DNA from: a virus
DNA length: 29,126 nt
Reading direction: 5' to 3' (one strand)
Virus record (IMG/VR): IMGVR_UViG_3300025280_000119
Span: 1-29,126 of that record
In this document: one piece after another, positions 1-8,256 of the stretch
Layout: each line of letters begins with the position of its first letter
Numbering within the stretch: the first letter of the stretch is position 1
Position numbers and translations under genes: made by a program
The notes under the pieces: model-generated
What the model was told of the DNA's origin: nothing
Databases searched by the model: none
The model's input: the letters and a program-made list of their open reading frames with translations, nothing else

Positions 1-37
1 GCCAGCGAGTCCCCTTGCGGCAAGGGGACTCGCTGGC
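1..37. repeat. Perfect 17-bp palindrome (hairpin) at window edge
   Basis: Bases 1-17 are the exact reverse complement of bases 21-37, with a 3-nt CGG loop. The palindrome lies inside the open reading frame of the tape-measure gene. There is no T-tract, so it is not a terminator. Its position at the first base of the window makes a fold-back assembly or amplification artefact possible. Confidence 0.9.
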
Positions 38-778
38 AGGGCTGGAACGGGACTCTTGACGCTCGGTGTAGGTGATGATGCAGCGAGGATGCTTGCCCCT
101 CATTTGGGTAAAGTCTTAAAAAGTCTTCTTAGAGTCGGACCAGTTACAGCAATGATTGAAACGGTCATGGCAGCGCGTGATATTAAAAGGATGATGGACA
201 CTGGCGTTCGTGGTGAGATTCTTGAACAGGCAATAGGAAAGCGAGCAATGGAAGCCCTCGGTGGAGCAGGCGGCGCAATGCTCGGTACATGGGTTGGCGG
301 GATGGCAGGTTCAGCGATTCCTGGACCGGGCACTGCTGCAGGAGCATTCCTTGGGAGCATCGGCGGCGCGATGTTAGGAAAAGCCCTCCTGGGACTGCTT
401 GCGAACGCCTCACCATCGACGGCACAGAAATTCGGAGGCACGATCAATAGGATGTTTGGTCCAGATGCTGCACGCGATACCACTGAGGCGTCGGTTACAG
501 CTAGGCGACGAGGGGGACCAGCAACCGGGTTAACTTTGGTTGGCGAAGGAGGTCCAGAGATATTATCTCTCCCCCCAATGTCTAATATTATTAATAATAA
601 TAACGCCACGCAGATGGCGGCAGCAGCCGCAGGGGGAGAATTAGGAGGCGCAAATCAACAACCTATTGAAATTGTTATTAACATTGATGGTGAAGAAAAA
701 ATGCGCAAAGTCATTGGCGACGAACTAGGACTCACTGGCGGCGGCTCTGTGGTAGAAATGTTACGACTTTCACTATAA
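2..778 (+). CDS. Tail tape-measure protein, C-terminal part (partial)
   Basis: The reading frame is open from the window edge (frame starting at base 2), so this is the 3' end of a longer gene. A TTG at 56 could serve as a start but is unlikely to be real, because the upstream codons continue as plausible protein. The protein is Ala/Gly-rich with alternating hydrophobic helices (encoded around 240-410), like the membrane-active segments of tape-measure proteins. Near the C-terminus it has the motif VGEGGPEILSLPP followed by a run of Asn; this 'VGE.GPE....P.....NNN' pattern is typical of tape-measure C-termini. The role would be setting tail length and acting in DNA ejection. The position directly before baseplate genes agrees. 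It is noticeably more GC-rich than the following genes. The family is inferred from motif and context, not from a search. Confidence 0.7.
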   Translation, partial: PASPLAARGLAGRAGTGLLTLGVGDDAARMLAPHLGKVLKSLLRVGPVTAMIETVMAARDIKRMMDTGVRGEILEQAIGKRAMEALGGAGGAMLGTWVGGMAGSAIPGPGTAAGAFLGSIGGAMLGKALLGLLANASPSTAQKFGGTINRMFGPDAARDTTEASVTARRRGGPATGLTLVGEGGPEILSLPPMSNIINNNNATQMAAAAAGGELGGANQQPIEIVINIDGEEKMRKVIGDELGLTGGGSVVEMLRLSL

Positions 779-821
779 ATTTTAGTTAGAACCTAGTTAC
801 GGTATATAGGAGAATTTATAC

Positions 822-1727
822 GTGTCAACTATATTAGACGCACAACAGGGACATATTAGCAGCCAAATTGGTACTAATGATACGGATGTTGTTGAAGCCC
901 AGCCGACAGAATCCGCGCCACTTATTAGCGATTCCGGGGTTGATTCCTTAAAAAATAAAAAACTTCATCTGCTTACATTTGAACACATGGCATCAAGGGA
1001 TTCAGTTAGTTTTCCTGCCATGATAAAATCATTTCAAGACGCTTTTAAATCTAAATGGGCTTCAGAGCAAGTTTACGGTCGCATGGATCCTTTTTATATT
1101 TTTGAAAATACCAATAGAACAATTTCAGTTTCTTGGACAATACCTGCTTATTCTATAGGGGACGCGCAACATAATTTAAATAGAATAAATAAACTTTCTA
1201 AAATGCTGTATCCACTTTATGACCACAATGGCAACCTCCAAACAGCACCGCTATGGAGGGTTAAATTTGCCAATTTAATAACTGATGTCGCAACAGGTGA
1301 TGGACTTGTATGTGCGTGCAATGGGTTTACATTCCAGCCAGTTATAAACGACGGATTTTTTGATCCAGAGCCTGGATTATTATTGCCAAAAAATATATCA
1401 ATAAGCGTGACTCTGAATGTTCTACACACTCATAAATTGGGGTATGAAAATAAAGCACCATTTACAGAGCCCATGTGGCGAAGCACATTAGAAAATGAAG
1501 AATTTGGTAGCTCCTTTCCATATCACCACGGACTTCAAATGACCTCGCCATCTTACGGGGAAGAAACCGCTCCAATAGATGATTCGGGATTAGGAGGATC
1601 TGGCGCGACTCCACAAGAAGATGAAGATGATCTTGGTTCGGGAGAAGCAGAGCCCGTAGGGGAACCCGAGGAAGAGCTTGCTGATGCAAACTCAGAGATT
1701 TTGGGAGGCAGCCAATGGATGGCGTAA
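822..1727 (+). CDS. Probable tail-tube initiator / baseplate structural protein
   Basis: This 301-residue protein starts at GTG, with a good ribosome binding site (TAGGAG, about 807-812). The centre (about residues 60-220) has the pattern 'NTNRTISVSW.IPAYS..DA..NL..I..L...LYPLY', then 'APLWRVKF.NLI' and a 'LLPK.I.ISV.LNVLH...LGY' strand. I associate this pattern with phage tail-tube-initiator or baseplate proteins encoded beside LysM-type proteins. The C-terminal 60 residues are acidic and probably disordered (QEDEDDLGSGEAEPVGEPEEE). The next gene is a LysM-like gp53-type protein and the previous one a tape measure, so it sits in a baseplate cluster. The exact T4 equivalent (gp48/gp54-like) is uncertain. 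Confidence 0.55.
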   Translation: MSTILDAQQGHISSQIGTNDTDVVEAQPTESAPLISDSGVDSLKNKKLHLLTFEHMASRDSVSFPAMIKSFQDAFKSKWASEQVYGRMDPFYIFENTNRTISVSWTIPAYSIGDAQHNLNRINKLSKMLYPLYDHNGNLQTAPLWRVKFANLITDVATGDGLVCACNGFTFQPVINDGFFDPEPGLLLPKNISISVTLNVLHTHKLGYENKAPFTEPMWRSTLENEEFGSSFPYHHGLQMTSPSYGEETAPIDDSGLGGSGATPQEDEDDLGSGEAEPVGEPEEELADANSEILGGSQWMA

Positions 1728-1742
1728 AGGGGTGGATAAATA

Positions 1743-2084
1743 ATGGCATCTTCTAGATATTCAGGTCGTAAAACTTTTAATAATATCAGCAAACGATACA
1801 AAGAGATGTTTAAGAATCGAAACGTAAATCGTATTAAACAGTATTCTACACCAAAAATTGTACATTTAACCCCAAGACAGCGGGCTTCTATAGAAAAAAT
1901 GCCTTATATATGGAAACAGGGAGATAGATATTTTAAATTAGCACAAAAATATTATGGAGCGGCTGAATTGTGGTGGGTAATTGCATGGTTTAATAAAAAA
2001 CCTACAGAAGCGCATTTAAAATTGGGCTCTGTTATACACATTCCCATGCCATTAGACCGTATATTAAAATATTATAAAATTTAA
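1743..2084 (+). CDS. LysM-like baseplate wedge protein (gp53-type)
   Basis: This 113-residue protein has a very basic N-terminus (about residues 1-45) followed by a LysM-like module. The module reads YIWKQGDRYFKLAQKYYG, then LWWVIAWFN, and ends at GSVIHIPMP; this matches the 'GD....IA..YYG...LWW.IA..N......G..I.IP' signature of phage LysM/gp53 baseplate proteins. In phages this fold is structural, joining baseplate or tail-tube parts, rather than acting on cell walls. The start is ATG 16 nt after the upstream stop, with a GGGGTGG purine stretch as ribosome binding site. It lies four bases before the next baseplate gene, so the two are probably co-translated. Confidence 0.75.
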   Translation: MASSRYSGRKTFNNISKRYKEMFKNRNVNRIKQYSTPKIVHLTPRQRASIEKMPYIWKQGDRYFKLAQKYYGAAELWWVIAWFNKKPTEAHLKLGSVIHIPMPLDRILKYYKI

Positions 2085-2088
2085 CATT

Positions 2089-4851
2089 ATGGAATACGTT
2101 ATTCAAAATCTTGATTTTATATCGCTTATATTTGTCAATTTAATGCCATTAATATTGGGCATAGGGATCCTTGATTACTTACCGGGTGGCGGCGGAGGAA
2201 CAAGTGACGTAGAGGAGAATTTCGAAGCTGCGGCAGAAATTGCAGCCCAGGAGGCAATAGATAATCCCTCTATTAACGAAGATTCTAAGGAATATAGTTC
2301 TGTTATTAGACTAAGGGAACAATGTTATTTATTAAAATATTGGCATGTTTTTAACACATGGTCCCAAGCTCACGATTGGGCAAAATTCCACCCAGTAACC
2401 GGCAATCCGGCAACAATAGTAAACATGTTGCGCTCCATTCCTGGTCAAGAAAAATTATTAAATCTCACACCACAGCAACTTTCACTAATGGTGCCAAAAA
2501 TACAAATTTTTAAAACTCTTTTTAGAAATGAGGATGATCCTATAGGAGAAGATTTTCAATTAAAATTTACAAACAATTGGGAAGATCGACCTATAGAACG
2601 AGATGATACTGGAGCCGCCACGGAAGAACGTGGAATGAGCATGGCAGATTATTTATATGAAAGAGGCGGACGGGGCGCAGGCGTAGGGTTAAAAAGTTTT
2701 TCTTTTCAACAACTTGGAGGTAACCCCGCGCAGGTAACAACAAATTTAGTTGCAACACTAAAATTACATTTTCAAAATCTTAATGATTTATTTAAACAAG
2801 CACAAGTGGTAGTGGATAACGATGGGAATGATCATGAAATTAGATTTATTGATTTGGTATCCCCAGTCTCAAAATATCAAGATGATACAGAAGCACCAGG
2901 ATGTCCACAAATATATAATAATGATTACTATAGAATTAAAATAATTTTAGGATGGACGGTGCCCCAGGCTGCAGCATTCGATGGAGATCCGAACTATGAA
3001 GAATTAAAAATAGCGGCAGAAAAAACACAGACTATTTTATTTCTATCGCTTAGACAACACGAGATAGATTTTAAACAAAATGGTACCGTGGAGTTCACTA
3101 TACATTACATTGCTTCGATTGAGGCGGCATTTCAATCTGAAAAAACGAATATCTTGTCCAGTCCCAGCATAGATAAAGCGCTTAAAGAAATAGAAGAGGA
3201 AAAAGATCAATTAAAAGAAGATAAGCAAGAAGCAGAAGCACGGCTGCGAGAACTAGGGCTTGAAGATGGAGATGATGCCGCACCTGACGCTGAGGACGGA
3301 GAGCCCAACACTGCAGAACTGATTCAAGAGCAGATAGAAGCGCTAGACCAACAAGCGAACACGGTTAAATCACAAGCTACTAGAAAAATATTAAATCAAC
3401 TGCACATTAACAATAGAATTAAATATATCGATATCGACAAAACCGAATTAGGATATTCGATGACCACGGACTCATTATTGAGCGATGGTCAAGGTGCTAT
3501 GTCAACTTTAATTTATCAGAATGCTGAAGGTGGCGAGGTGGTTACCTCAATGACCGCAGCAGAAGCAGAAGCACAAGGATATACAGAACAAGCACCATCT
3601 TGGGTTACTGGCGGCGAGACTTCAGCAGGGCAAACCGAGAATGAGGCTATAGAGGAAGACACCAACCGGAGAATTGAAGAACAGGTCGATGGTCCACCCG
3701 CCTCGTCCGCAGATGACTATGACGTATGCCAATCTTGGAATCCTGCCGACTGGTTCGGGAACTGTGACGGTCCATCTCCCGAGCCTAACTCCATGGAGGA
3801 AGTAGCCGAGGCAATTCCTGAAGGCAAACACAGAATATATTATATATATTTTGGTGACATATTAGAATCTGTTTTAGAAATTTTAGACCAAGAAGATCCA
3901 ACCGCTCTTAAGGGAACAGGCATTATGGCAGGACCATTTACGTTTCAAGATATCGCACGGGATGCAAGAGTTGCCATTAATATTGCCGATGTGCCTATTT
4001 CATTAAATTTGTATAGAACGTGGTTCTTAAAAAATGCGAGCTTTAAACGTACTGTATATTTATTAAAATATTTTTTAAGCGATATGCTTAAAAGCTTAAT
4101 TCAACCTGCATTGGGCAAGCAGTGTTGGGATAGAACAGGCGTACCAAGAGCAAATTATAATTTTGCAAATCTATCTGTTGCTTCTACTCCCGAAGGAGCA
4201 GATCCAATTAAAGGATACAGACTAGACAATGCAGCTAAACGAATACCAATAGAAGATATAAAAGGGATTGCTGGATTTGAGGATGTTCACAATACGGCTG
4301 TTTATAGTTACCTACTGCTACAATCTCAAATTGACACCCCCTGTGAAAGAACTGGCGATATAGATGAAGATCAGGATGATGGCATTTTTCATTTAGGGCT
4401 TGGTCAAGATCGCGGACTAGTTAAGCAAATTAAATTTAATAAACTTGATCAGCCAATGGTTCAAGAGGCTCGCATGTCATCAATGGGATCCCATGGATTT
4501 TTACGAGAAGTATATGATGCGAATGTTAGCATGGTGGGCAACACTTTATTTGAACCAGGAGCCAAGCTTTATATAAACCCCTCTATAATGGGACTTAGTT
4601 CTGTGGATGCACGATTTATAGGATTGGGCGGATATTACGACGTTATAACAATAGATAACAATTTGTCACCTTCTAAGTTTGAAACAAATCTGGTTTGTAG
4701 ATGGCAATCAGCCGGTGCTGGATGCGAGGAAGACGAGGACTTCGTTTGCCCCAATCCAGAGACTATAGCGGCAGCAGAACCTGAAACACCTATTACCCAA
4801 GAACAGGCAGAAGTAGAACAGGAACGAGCAGTATTCGAAGGAGACTATTAA
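2089..4851 (+). CDS. Large baseplate/tail structural protein (920 aa)
   Basis: The 920-residue protein opens with a hydrophobic stretch (about residues 8-28) ending in a Gly run, then an acidic region. A charged coiled-coil-like stretch (about 365-430, rich in E, K, Q) and an acidic low-complexity linker follow. The C-terminal 150 residues contain 'GIFHLGLGQDRGLVKQIKFNKLDQPMVQEARM', then 'LREVYDANVSMVGNTLFEPGAKLYINP' and 'GLGGYYDV'. Such strands are typical of phage baseplate/hub proteins that end in a tail-lysozyme-like or gpD-like fold. Four bases separate it from the gp53-like gene. Its length and context suit a baseplate hub or wedge protein. The hydrophobic N-terminus is odd for a virion protein, and a later start is possible, but no better ribosome binding site was found. 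Confidence 0.55.
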   Translation: MEYVIQNLDFISLIFVNLMPLILGIGILDYLPGGGGGTSDVEENFEAAAEIAAQEAIDNPSINEDSKEYSSVIRLREQCYLLKYWHVFNTWSQAHDWAKFHPVTGNPATIVNMLRSIPGQEKLLNLTPQQLSLMVPKIQIFKTLFRNEDDPIGEDFQLKFTNNWEDRPIERDDTGAATEERGMSMADYLYERGGRGAGVGLKSFSFQQLGGNPAQVTTNLVATLKLHFQNLNDLFKQAQVVVDNDGNDHEIRFIDLVSPVSKYQDDTEAPGCPQIYNNDYYRIKIILGWTVPQAAAFDGDPNYEELKIAAEKTQTILFLSLRQHEIDFKQNGTVEFTIHYIASIEAAFQSEKTNILSSPSIDKALKEIEEEKDQLKEDKQEAEARLRELGLEDGDDAAPDAEDGEPNTAELIQEQIEALDQQANTVKSQATRKILNQLHINNRIKYIDIDKTELGYSMTTDSLLSDGQGAMSTLIYQNAEGGEVVTSMTAAEAEAQGYTEQAPSWVTGGETSAGQTENEAIEEDTNRRIEEQVDGPPASSADDYDVCQSWNPADWFGNCDGPSPEPNSMEEVAEAIPEGKHRIYYIYFGDILESVLEILDQEDPTALKGTGIMAGPFTFQDIARDARVAINIADVPISLNLYRTWFLKNASFKRTVYLLKYFLSDMLKSLIQPALGKQCWDRTGVPRANYNFANLSVASTPEGADPIKGYRLDNAAKRIPIEDIKGIAGFEDVHNTAVYSYLLLQSQIDTPCERTGDIDEDQDDGIFHLGLGQDRGLVKQIKFNKLDQPMVQEARMSSMGSHGFLREVYDANVSMVGNTLFEPGAKLYINPSIMGLSSVDARFIGLGGYYDVITIDNNLSPSKFETNLVCRWQSAGAGCEEDEDFVCPNPETIAAAEPETPITQEQAEVEQERAVFEGDY

Positions 4852-4970
4852 TTCTATATATTTTGACCCCAGTTGGAAGTAAATTGAAAATACAGATCAG
4901 CCAAATTTTTTCGCTGGTAAATTTTTGAGATTTTCGATTTTATATTTTACAAAGCTAATTATAATATCAC

Positions 4971-6206
4971 ATGGCAAAGTATCCTACCTACATAACACCC
5001 CTGGGTAAAAATAACCAAAAAGCAAAATTTGCGTTTGATCAGAGAAGTTTATATAAAAATGATTTATTTTTACCGCATCATCAAGATAATTTAATTGATT
5101 TTTGGTATGGAAATCAAAATTATGGTAAACTTAATTCTGATAATGAATGTGTATTTTTGCTTGAAAATCGTTTAAAACAAATAAACGCAGACAAAACCAT
5201 ATTTGTGCTTAATTTTGTAGCAGATGCATATCACGATATGATTAAAGAATTGCAACTTAAATTTTTATCATTTGATATACCAACAAAAAATACATTTTTA
5301 GCAGCTATAAAGCCAACATCGGGCTGGAGCAGCGTTCACCATCATCATCATATAGCCATGAAAGCCTTATATAAACAACTGGCTAGAACCTTTTTTAATA
5401 AACAGGGTCACGGGCAACATGTACTTGATTTTAATTCTTTCATGGATAAATTTATGCAGTATTATGCGCGAACAGGACAAATTGCACCCATGACTAAAAC
5501 TGGTTTTATAAAGACTAAGAAAGCTTTACCAAACCAGTCGGGATTAATAATAAGCCTAGCTGATGAAGATTGCAGCAATGATATAGTCAAATTTTTTAAA
5601 TACATTAATGATGGTGCATTTGATACGTATTATAATGTAGCTAAGAAATATGGCTTTTATCTAGATAAAAACGCTCCATGGCGTTTAGTGGCTAATATAC
5701 ACTCCAACAGGATGAAAAAGTATATGAGAAGATACCATTTCCGACCAAAGAATCTATATGAACAGTGTTATATGAAAGCTAGCGATATGGACATTCAAAC
5801 ATTACAAATTTATATAGTACAATTCTACAACAGCTATGCAAAGGAATTTCCCACATCTAGAGTAAAAACCGTAACAAACGATGGCATTAAATATGCGCAA
5901 GCAAGAAGAACAGAAATAAATTTAGATCACATACTTGAAAAATATGATTCAGGATACTGGCTCTCGCTATATGCTAAAATGAGAAATATAGAGCAAGGAT
6001 ATATACTAAACGACTCGCAACTTAACGATCTTGTAAAAATCGCAATAGAAATGGAAAAACAATTTGACATTACGGGCGCAACAAGTTATATTAATACTAA
6101 GTTTCATGACACTGCCGAATCCGCCGCCGTTGCATCTACACAGACTGCCGCCTCTTCCTTTACCCTTGGCAGAGCAGGGCGTCTCACTCCGCGCCAAAAT
6201 GGCTAA
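4971..6206 (+). CDS. Uncharacterised protein, possibly virion-associated
   Basis: This 411-residue protein is not recognised with confidence. It is rich in Lys, Tyr, Asn and Phe and has no signal peptide or membrane segment. A segment 'VLNFVADAYHDMIKEL' (about residues 79-95) reminds me of structural proteins of T4-like aquatic phages, but this is a weak resemblance. Residues 123-127 are five consecutive histidines. The last 45 residues are Ala/Thr/Ser-rich and end in a basic tail (GRLTPRQNG). No exonuclease or polymerase motifs were found, so it does not look like the missing N-terminal half of the neighbouring polymerase. The ribosome binding site is weak. A consensus sigma70-like promoter for the downstream genes lies inside its 3' end (6064-6092). 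Confidence 0.6.
   Translation: MAKYPTYITPLGKNNQKAKFAFDQRSLYKNDLFLPHHQDNLIDFWYGNQNYGKLNSDNECVFLLENRLKQINADKTIFVLNFVADAYHDMIKELQLKFLSFDIPTKNTFLAAIKPTSGWSSVHHHHHIAMKALYKQLARTFFNKQGHGQHVLDFNSFMDKFMQYYARTGQIAPMTKTGFIKTKKALPNQSGLIISLADEDCSNDIVKFFKYINDGAFDTYYNVAKKYGFYLDKNAPWRLVANIHSNRMKKYMRRYHFRPKNLYEQCYMKASDMDIQTLQIYIVQFYNSYAKEFPTSRVKTVTNDGIKYAQARRTEINLDHILEKYDSGYWLSLYAKMRNIEQGYILNDSQLNDLVKIAIEMEKQFDITGATSYINTKFHDTAESAAVASTQTAASSFTLGRAGRLTPRQNG
6064..6092 (+). promoter_or_regulatory. Sigma70-like promoter inside a coding region, upstream of polA
   Basis: TTGACA at 6064-6069, a 17-nt spacer and TATATT at 6087-6092. It lies within the 3' end of the preceding gene, 125 nt before the family-A polymerase start, and would drive the polymerase, tubulin-like and membrane-protein genes separately from the tail module. 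It could be a chance match within coding sequence. Confidence 0.5.
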
Positions 6207-6216
6207 TTGGTATTAA

Positions 6217-7407
6217 ATGCCTTTTCAAATATTAGACAATAAACAAAAATGTATTGGATATTATGCAGACGGTTCTCTTATTTATGATAAGGTGCCGGAT
6301 GCAAGAAAGCAAACATGGGAATATTCATCACATTTAAAACAACGATGCGATATCGAATATGCAAAATTATTTTGCAATGGAAAAACACTAGACGAAGTTT
6401 GTCCTGATAATATTAAAGATAGTTTTGATGACATATCATTATCTTTAAAAGCATATTTTCGCTCTTTTATTGAGGCAAAAATTAGTCTAGATGATAATTG
6501 TTTTTTTGAAATGGTCCCGGAAAAATTTCTATTAGAATTTTGCGACATTAAAAATAAAATAACAACTCACGTTTTACAGCATTACAATAAGCCGCAAAAT
6601 TATGATTTTCTTGTAAATTTGACAAAATGTGTAGCTGACATACAATCACAAAAATTGTATATTGATGCCCATAATCTACAGCCTATCGCACATAAATTGA
6701 AAACAAGGAACTTTCTAAGGAAAATAAAACAAACCAAACCGTATTGTGAATATAATATATTTGGAACAAAAACGGGGCGCTTAACAAACAGAAAAGGTAG
6801 TTTTCCCATATTGACATTAGATAAGGAATTTAGGAACATCCTATCGCCAAAAAATGATTGGTTCATAGAATTAGATTACAATGCTGCAGAACTAAGAACA
6901 ATGCTGTCTCTTCTAGACAAAGAACAGCCTAATGTGGATATCCATGAGTGGAATGCTGCAAATGTTTATAGAGGCTTGGTATCAAGAGAAGAAGCAAAGA
7001 AAAGAATATTTGCTTGGCTATATAATCCCAATTCTAATGATCGTCTATCAGAAAGAGTATATAATAGGGATTCTATACTAAGTACTTATTGGGACGGTTA
7101 TAATGTACGAACAAGATTCAACAGGAGCATCCCTAGCGATCATCATCATGCTCTCTCTTATATTATTCAAAGTAGCTGTGTGGACAACGTGCTTAGACAA
7201 ATTATCAAAATCCACACTAAACTCAACAGATATGATACACGAATTGCATTCACCTTACATGACTCCATCATTCTCGACATGCCCGACTCAGAACGATCCA
7301 TATTGCCAGAAATAATTGATCTATTTTCTGATACTGAAATGGGCAAATTTTGCGTTAATGTTAAGGCAGGCAAAAAATTTGGTGAACTTAAAAGGTTAAA
7401 ATTATAA
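6217..7407 (+). CDS. polA: Compact family-A DNA polymerase, no exonuclease domain
   Basis: This 396-residue protein carries the family-A polymerase palm and fingers motifs in order. TGRL (186-189) precedes motif A, ELDYNAAELR, with catalytic Asp220 and Glu225. The O-helix follows RxxxKxxxFxxxY exactly (Arg257, Lys261, Phe265, Tyr269). YIIQSS has Gln318, and motif C is LHDS (348-350). The usual HDE is HDS here, but the metal-binding Asp349 is kept. Phe at the O-helix position predicts discrimination against dideoxynucleotides (family knowledge). No 3'-5' or 5'-3' exonuclease domain is present; the first 170 residues are unrecognised. At 396 residues it is far shorter than T7 (about 700) or E. 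coli Pol I (about 930). It begins 11 nt after the previous gene with a poor ribosome binding site. It may be a repair or gap-filling enzyme, since a DnaE subunit is also encoded. Confidence 0.85.
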   Translation: MPFQILDNKQKCIGYYADGSLIYDKVPDARKQTWEYSSHLKQRCDIEYAKLFCNGKTLDEVCPDNIKDSFDDISLSLKAYFRSFIEAKISLDDNCFFEMVPEKFLLEFCDIKNKITTHVLQHYNKPQNYDFLVNLTKCVADIQSQKLYIDAHNLQPIAHKLKTRNFLRKIKQTKPYCEYNIFGTKTGRLTNRKGSFPILTLDKEFRNILSPKNDWFIELDYNAAELRTMLSLLDKEQPNVDIHEWNAANVYRGLVSREEAKKRIFAWLYNPNSNDRLSERVYNRDSILSTYWDGYNVRTRFNRSIPSDHHHALSYIIQSSCVDNVLRQIIKIHTKLNRYDTRIAFTLHDSIILDMPDSERSILPEIIDLFSDTEMGKFCVNVKAGKKFGELKRLKL

Positions 7408-7408
7408 C

Positions 7409-8254
7409 ATGGACACAATTATAGGCTTAGGACAAGCGGGCTGCAATATTGCCGAAAAATTTAGCAATTACCCACAATATACCATCTATAAAATAGATAC
7501 AGATCTGGAAGAAGACCATAGAGAAAACGTATATACTTATTCAATATCGTCAGAAAACCATCCAGAAGAATATGAACAAAATTGTCCCGATTTTGATGAT
7601 TTTTTTGTAAATGCTAGCGATAATATTTTATTTATCTGCTGTGGTGCAGGATACATATCTGCCATGGCGTTAAGAATTTTAACATTCTTAAAAAACAAAA
7701 AAATCAATATTTTGTATATTAAGCCCGATATAGAGTTGTTGGGAATAGTTGAACGACAACATGAAAAAGTGGTATATAATGTTTTACAGGAATATGCAAG
7801 AAGCGGTGTTTTTAAAAATGTATATTTGGTCAATAATCTACTTGTACAGAAATTATTAGGAGATTTAACAATAATTGAGTATTATGATAAGATCAATGCT
7901 TTTATTGCCAACACGATGCACATGCTTAATGTTTATATGCACAATAAGCCTGTTTATGATTCATATTCTGAATCATATGATACTACTAGGATTTCTACAA
8001 TTGGCATATTAGACATTGAGTCTAATGAAGAAAAATATTTATTTTCACTTGCCAAGACCAAAGAAAAATGTTATATTTATGCTATCAATAAACAACAAGT
8101 TGAGACAGATGGGACACTGTTTAGCAATTGCATAGAAAATGTTAAACAAAGGTCAGAAAACGGAACAATAAAGACAAGCTTGGGAATTTATTCTACGCAG
8201 TACGAACAAAATTATGCATATATAATTGCATTATCCCAAGACATTCAGGAGTAA
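7409..8254 (+). CDS. Divergent tubulin/FtsZ-superfamily protein
   Basis: The 281-residue protein starts with IIGLGQAGCNIAEKF (residues 4-18), the T1 phosphate-loop pattern of tubulin, TubZ and FtsZ, followed by a second strand ending in IDTD (29-32; FtsZ has NTD here). A hydrophobic strand, 'ILFICCGAGYISAMALRIL' (73-91), sits where FtsZ/tubulins carry GGGTGSG and the following helix. Then come INILYIKPD (99-107), a helix with ER.HEK, 'VYLVNNLLVQKL' (138-149, like FtsZ 'LI.IPNDKLL') and 'YYDKINAFIANTMHML' (158-173, like 'DAF..AN.VL'). The order matches the FtsZ GTPase domain closely, but the Gly-rich T4 loop is shortened to CCGAG and the T7-loop Asp is not obvious, so GTP hydrolysis may be altered. 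It could alternatively be another Rossmann-fold nucleotide-binding protein. It begins one base after the polymerase stop and ends two bases before a membrane-protein gene. Confidence 0.65.
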   Translation: MDTIIGLGQAGCNIAEKFSNYPQYTIYKIDTDLEEDHRENVYTYSISSENHPEEYEQNCPDFDDFFVNASDNILFICCGAGYISAMALRILTFLKNKKINILYIKPDIELLGIVERQHEKVVYNVLQEYARSGVFKNVYLVNNLLVQKLLGDLTIIEYYDKINAFIANTMHMLNVYMHNKPVYDSYSESYDTTRISTIGILDIESNEEKYLFSLAKTKEKCYIYAINKQQVETDGTLFSNCIENVKQRSENGTIKTSLGIYSTQYEQNYAYIIALSQDIQE

Positions 8255-8256
8255 AA

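Noticed and set aside
100-609. Antisense open frame opposite the tape-measure gene
   Set aside because: It arises from GC-rich codon structure on the sense strand; the sense protein has recognisable tape-measure motifs.
773-780. TATAAATT resembling the T4 late promoter TATAAATA, upstream of the 822 gene
   Set aside because: One site with a mismatch in AT-rich DNA is not evidence; other structural genes lack a comparable element.
4852-4970. Promoter or terminator in the 119-nt gap before the 411-residue gene
   Set aside because: TTGACC at 4863 has no matching -10 at 16-18 nt, the TATAAT near 4962 is too close to the start codon and has no -35, and no good hairpin was found.
4971-7407. A split DNA polymerase formed by the 411-residue gene plus the family-A gene
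   Set aside because: The upstream protein shows no exonuclease motifs, ends in a low-complexity tail, and the polymerase has its own start and promoter.
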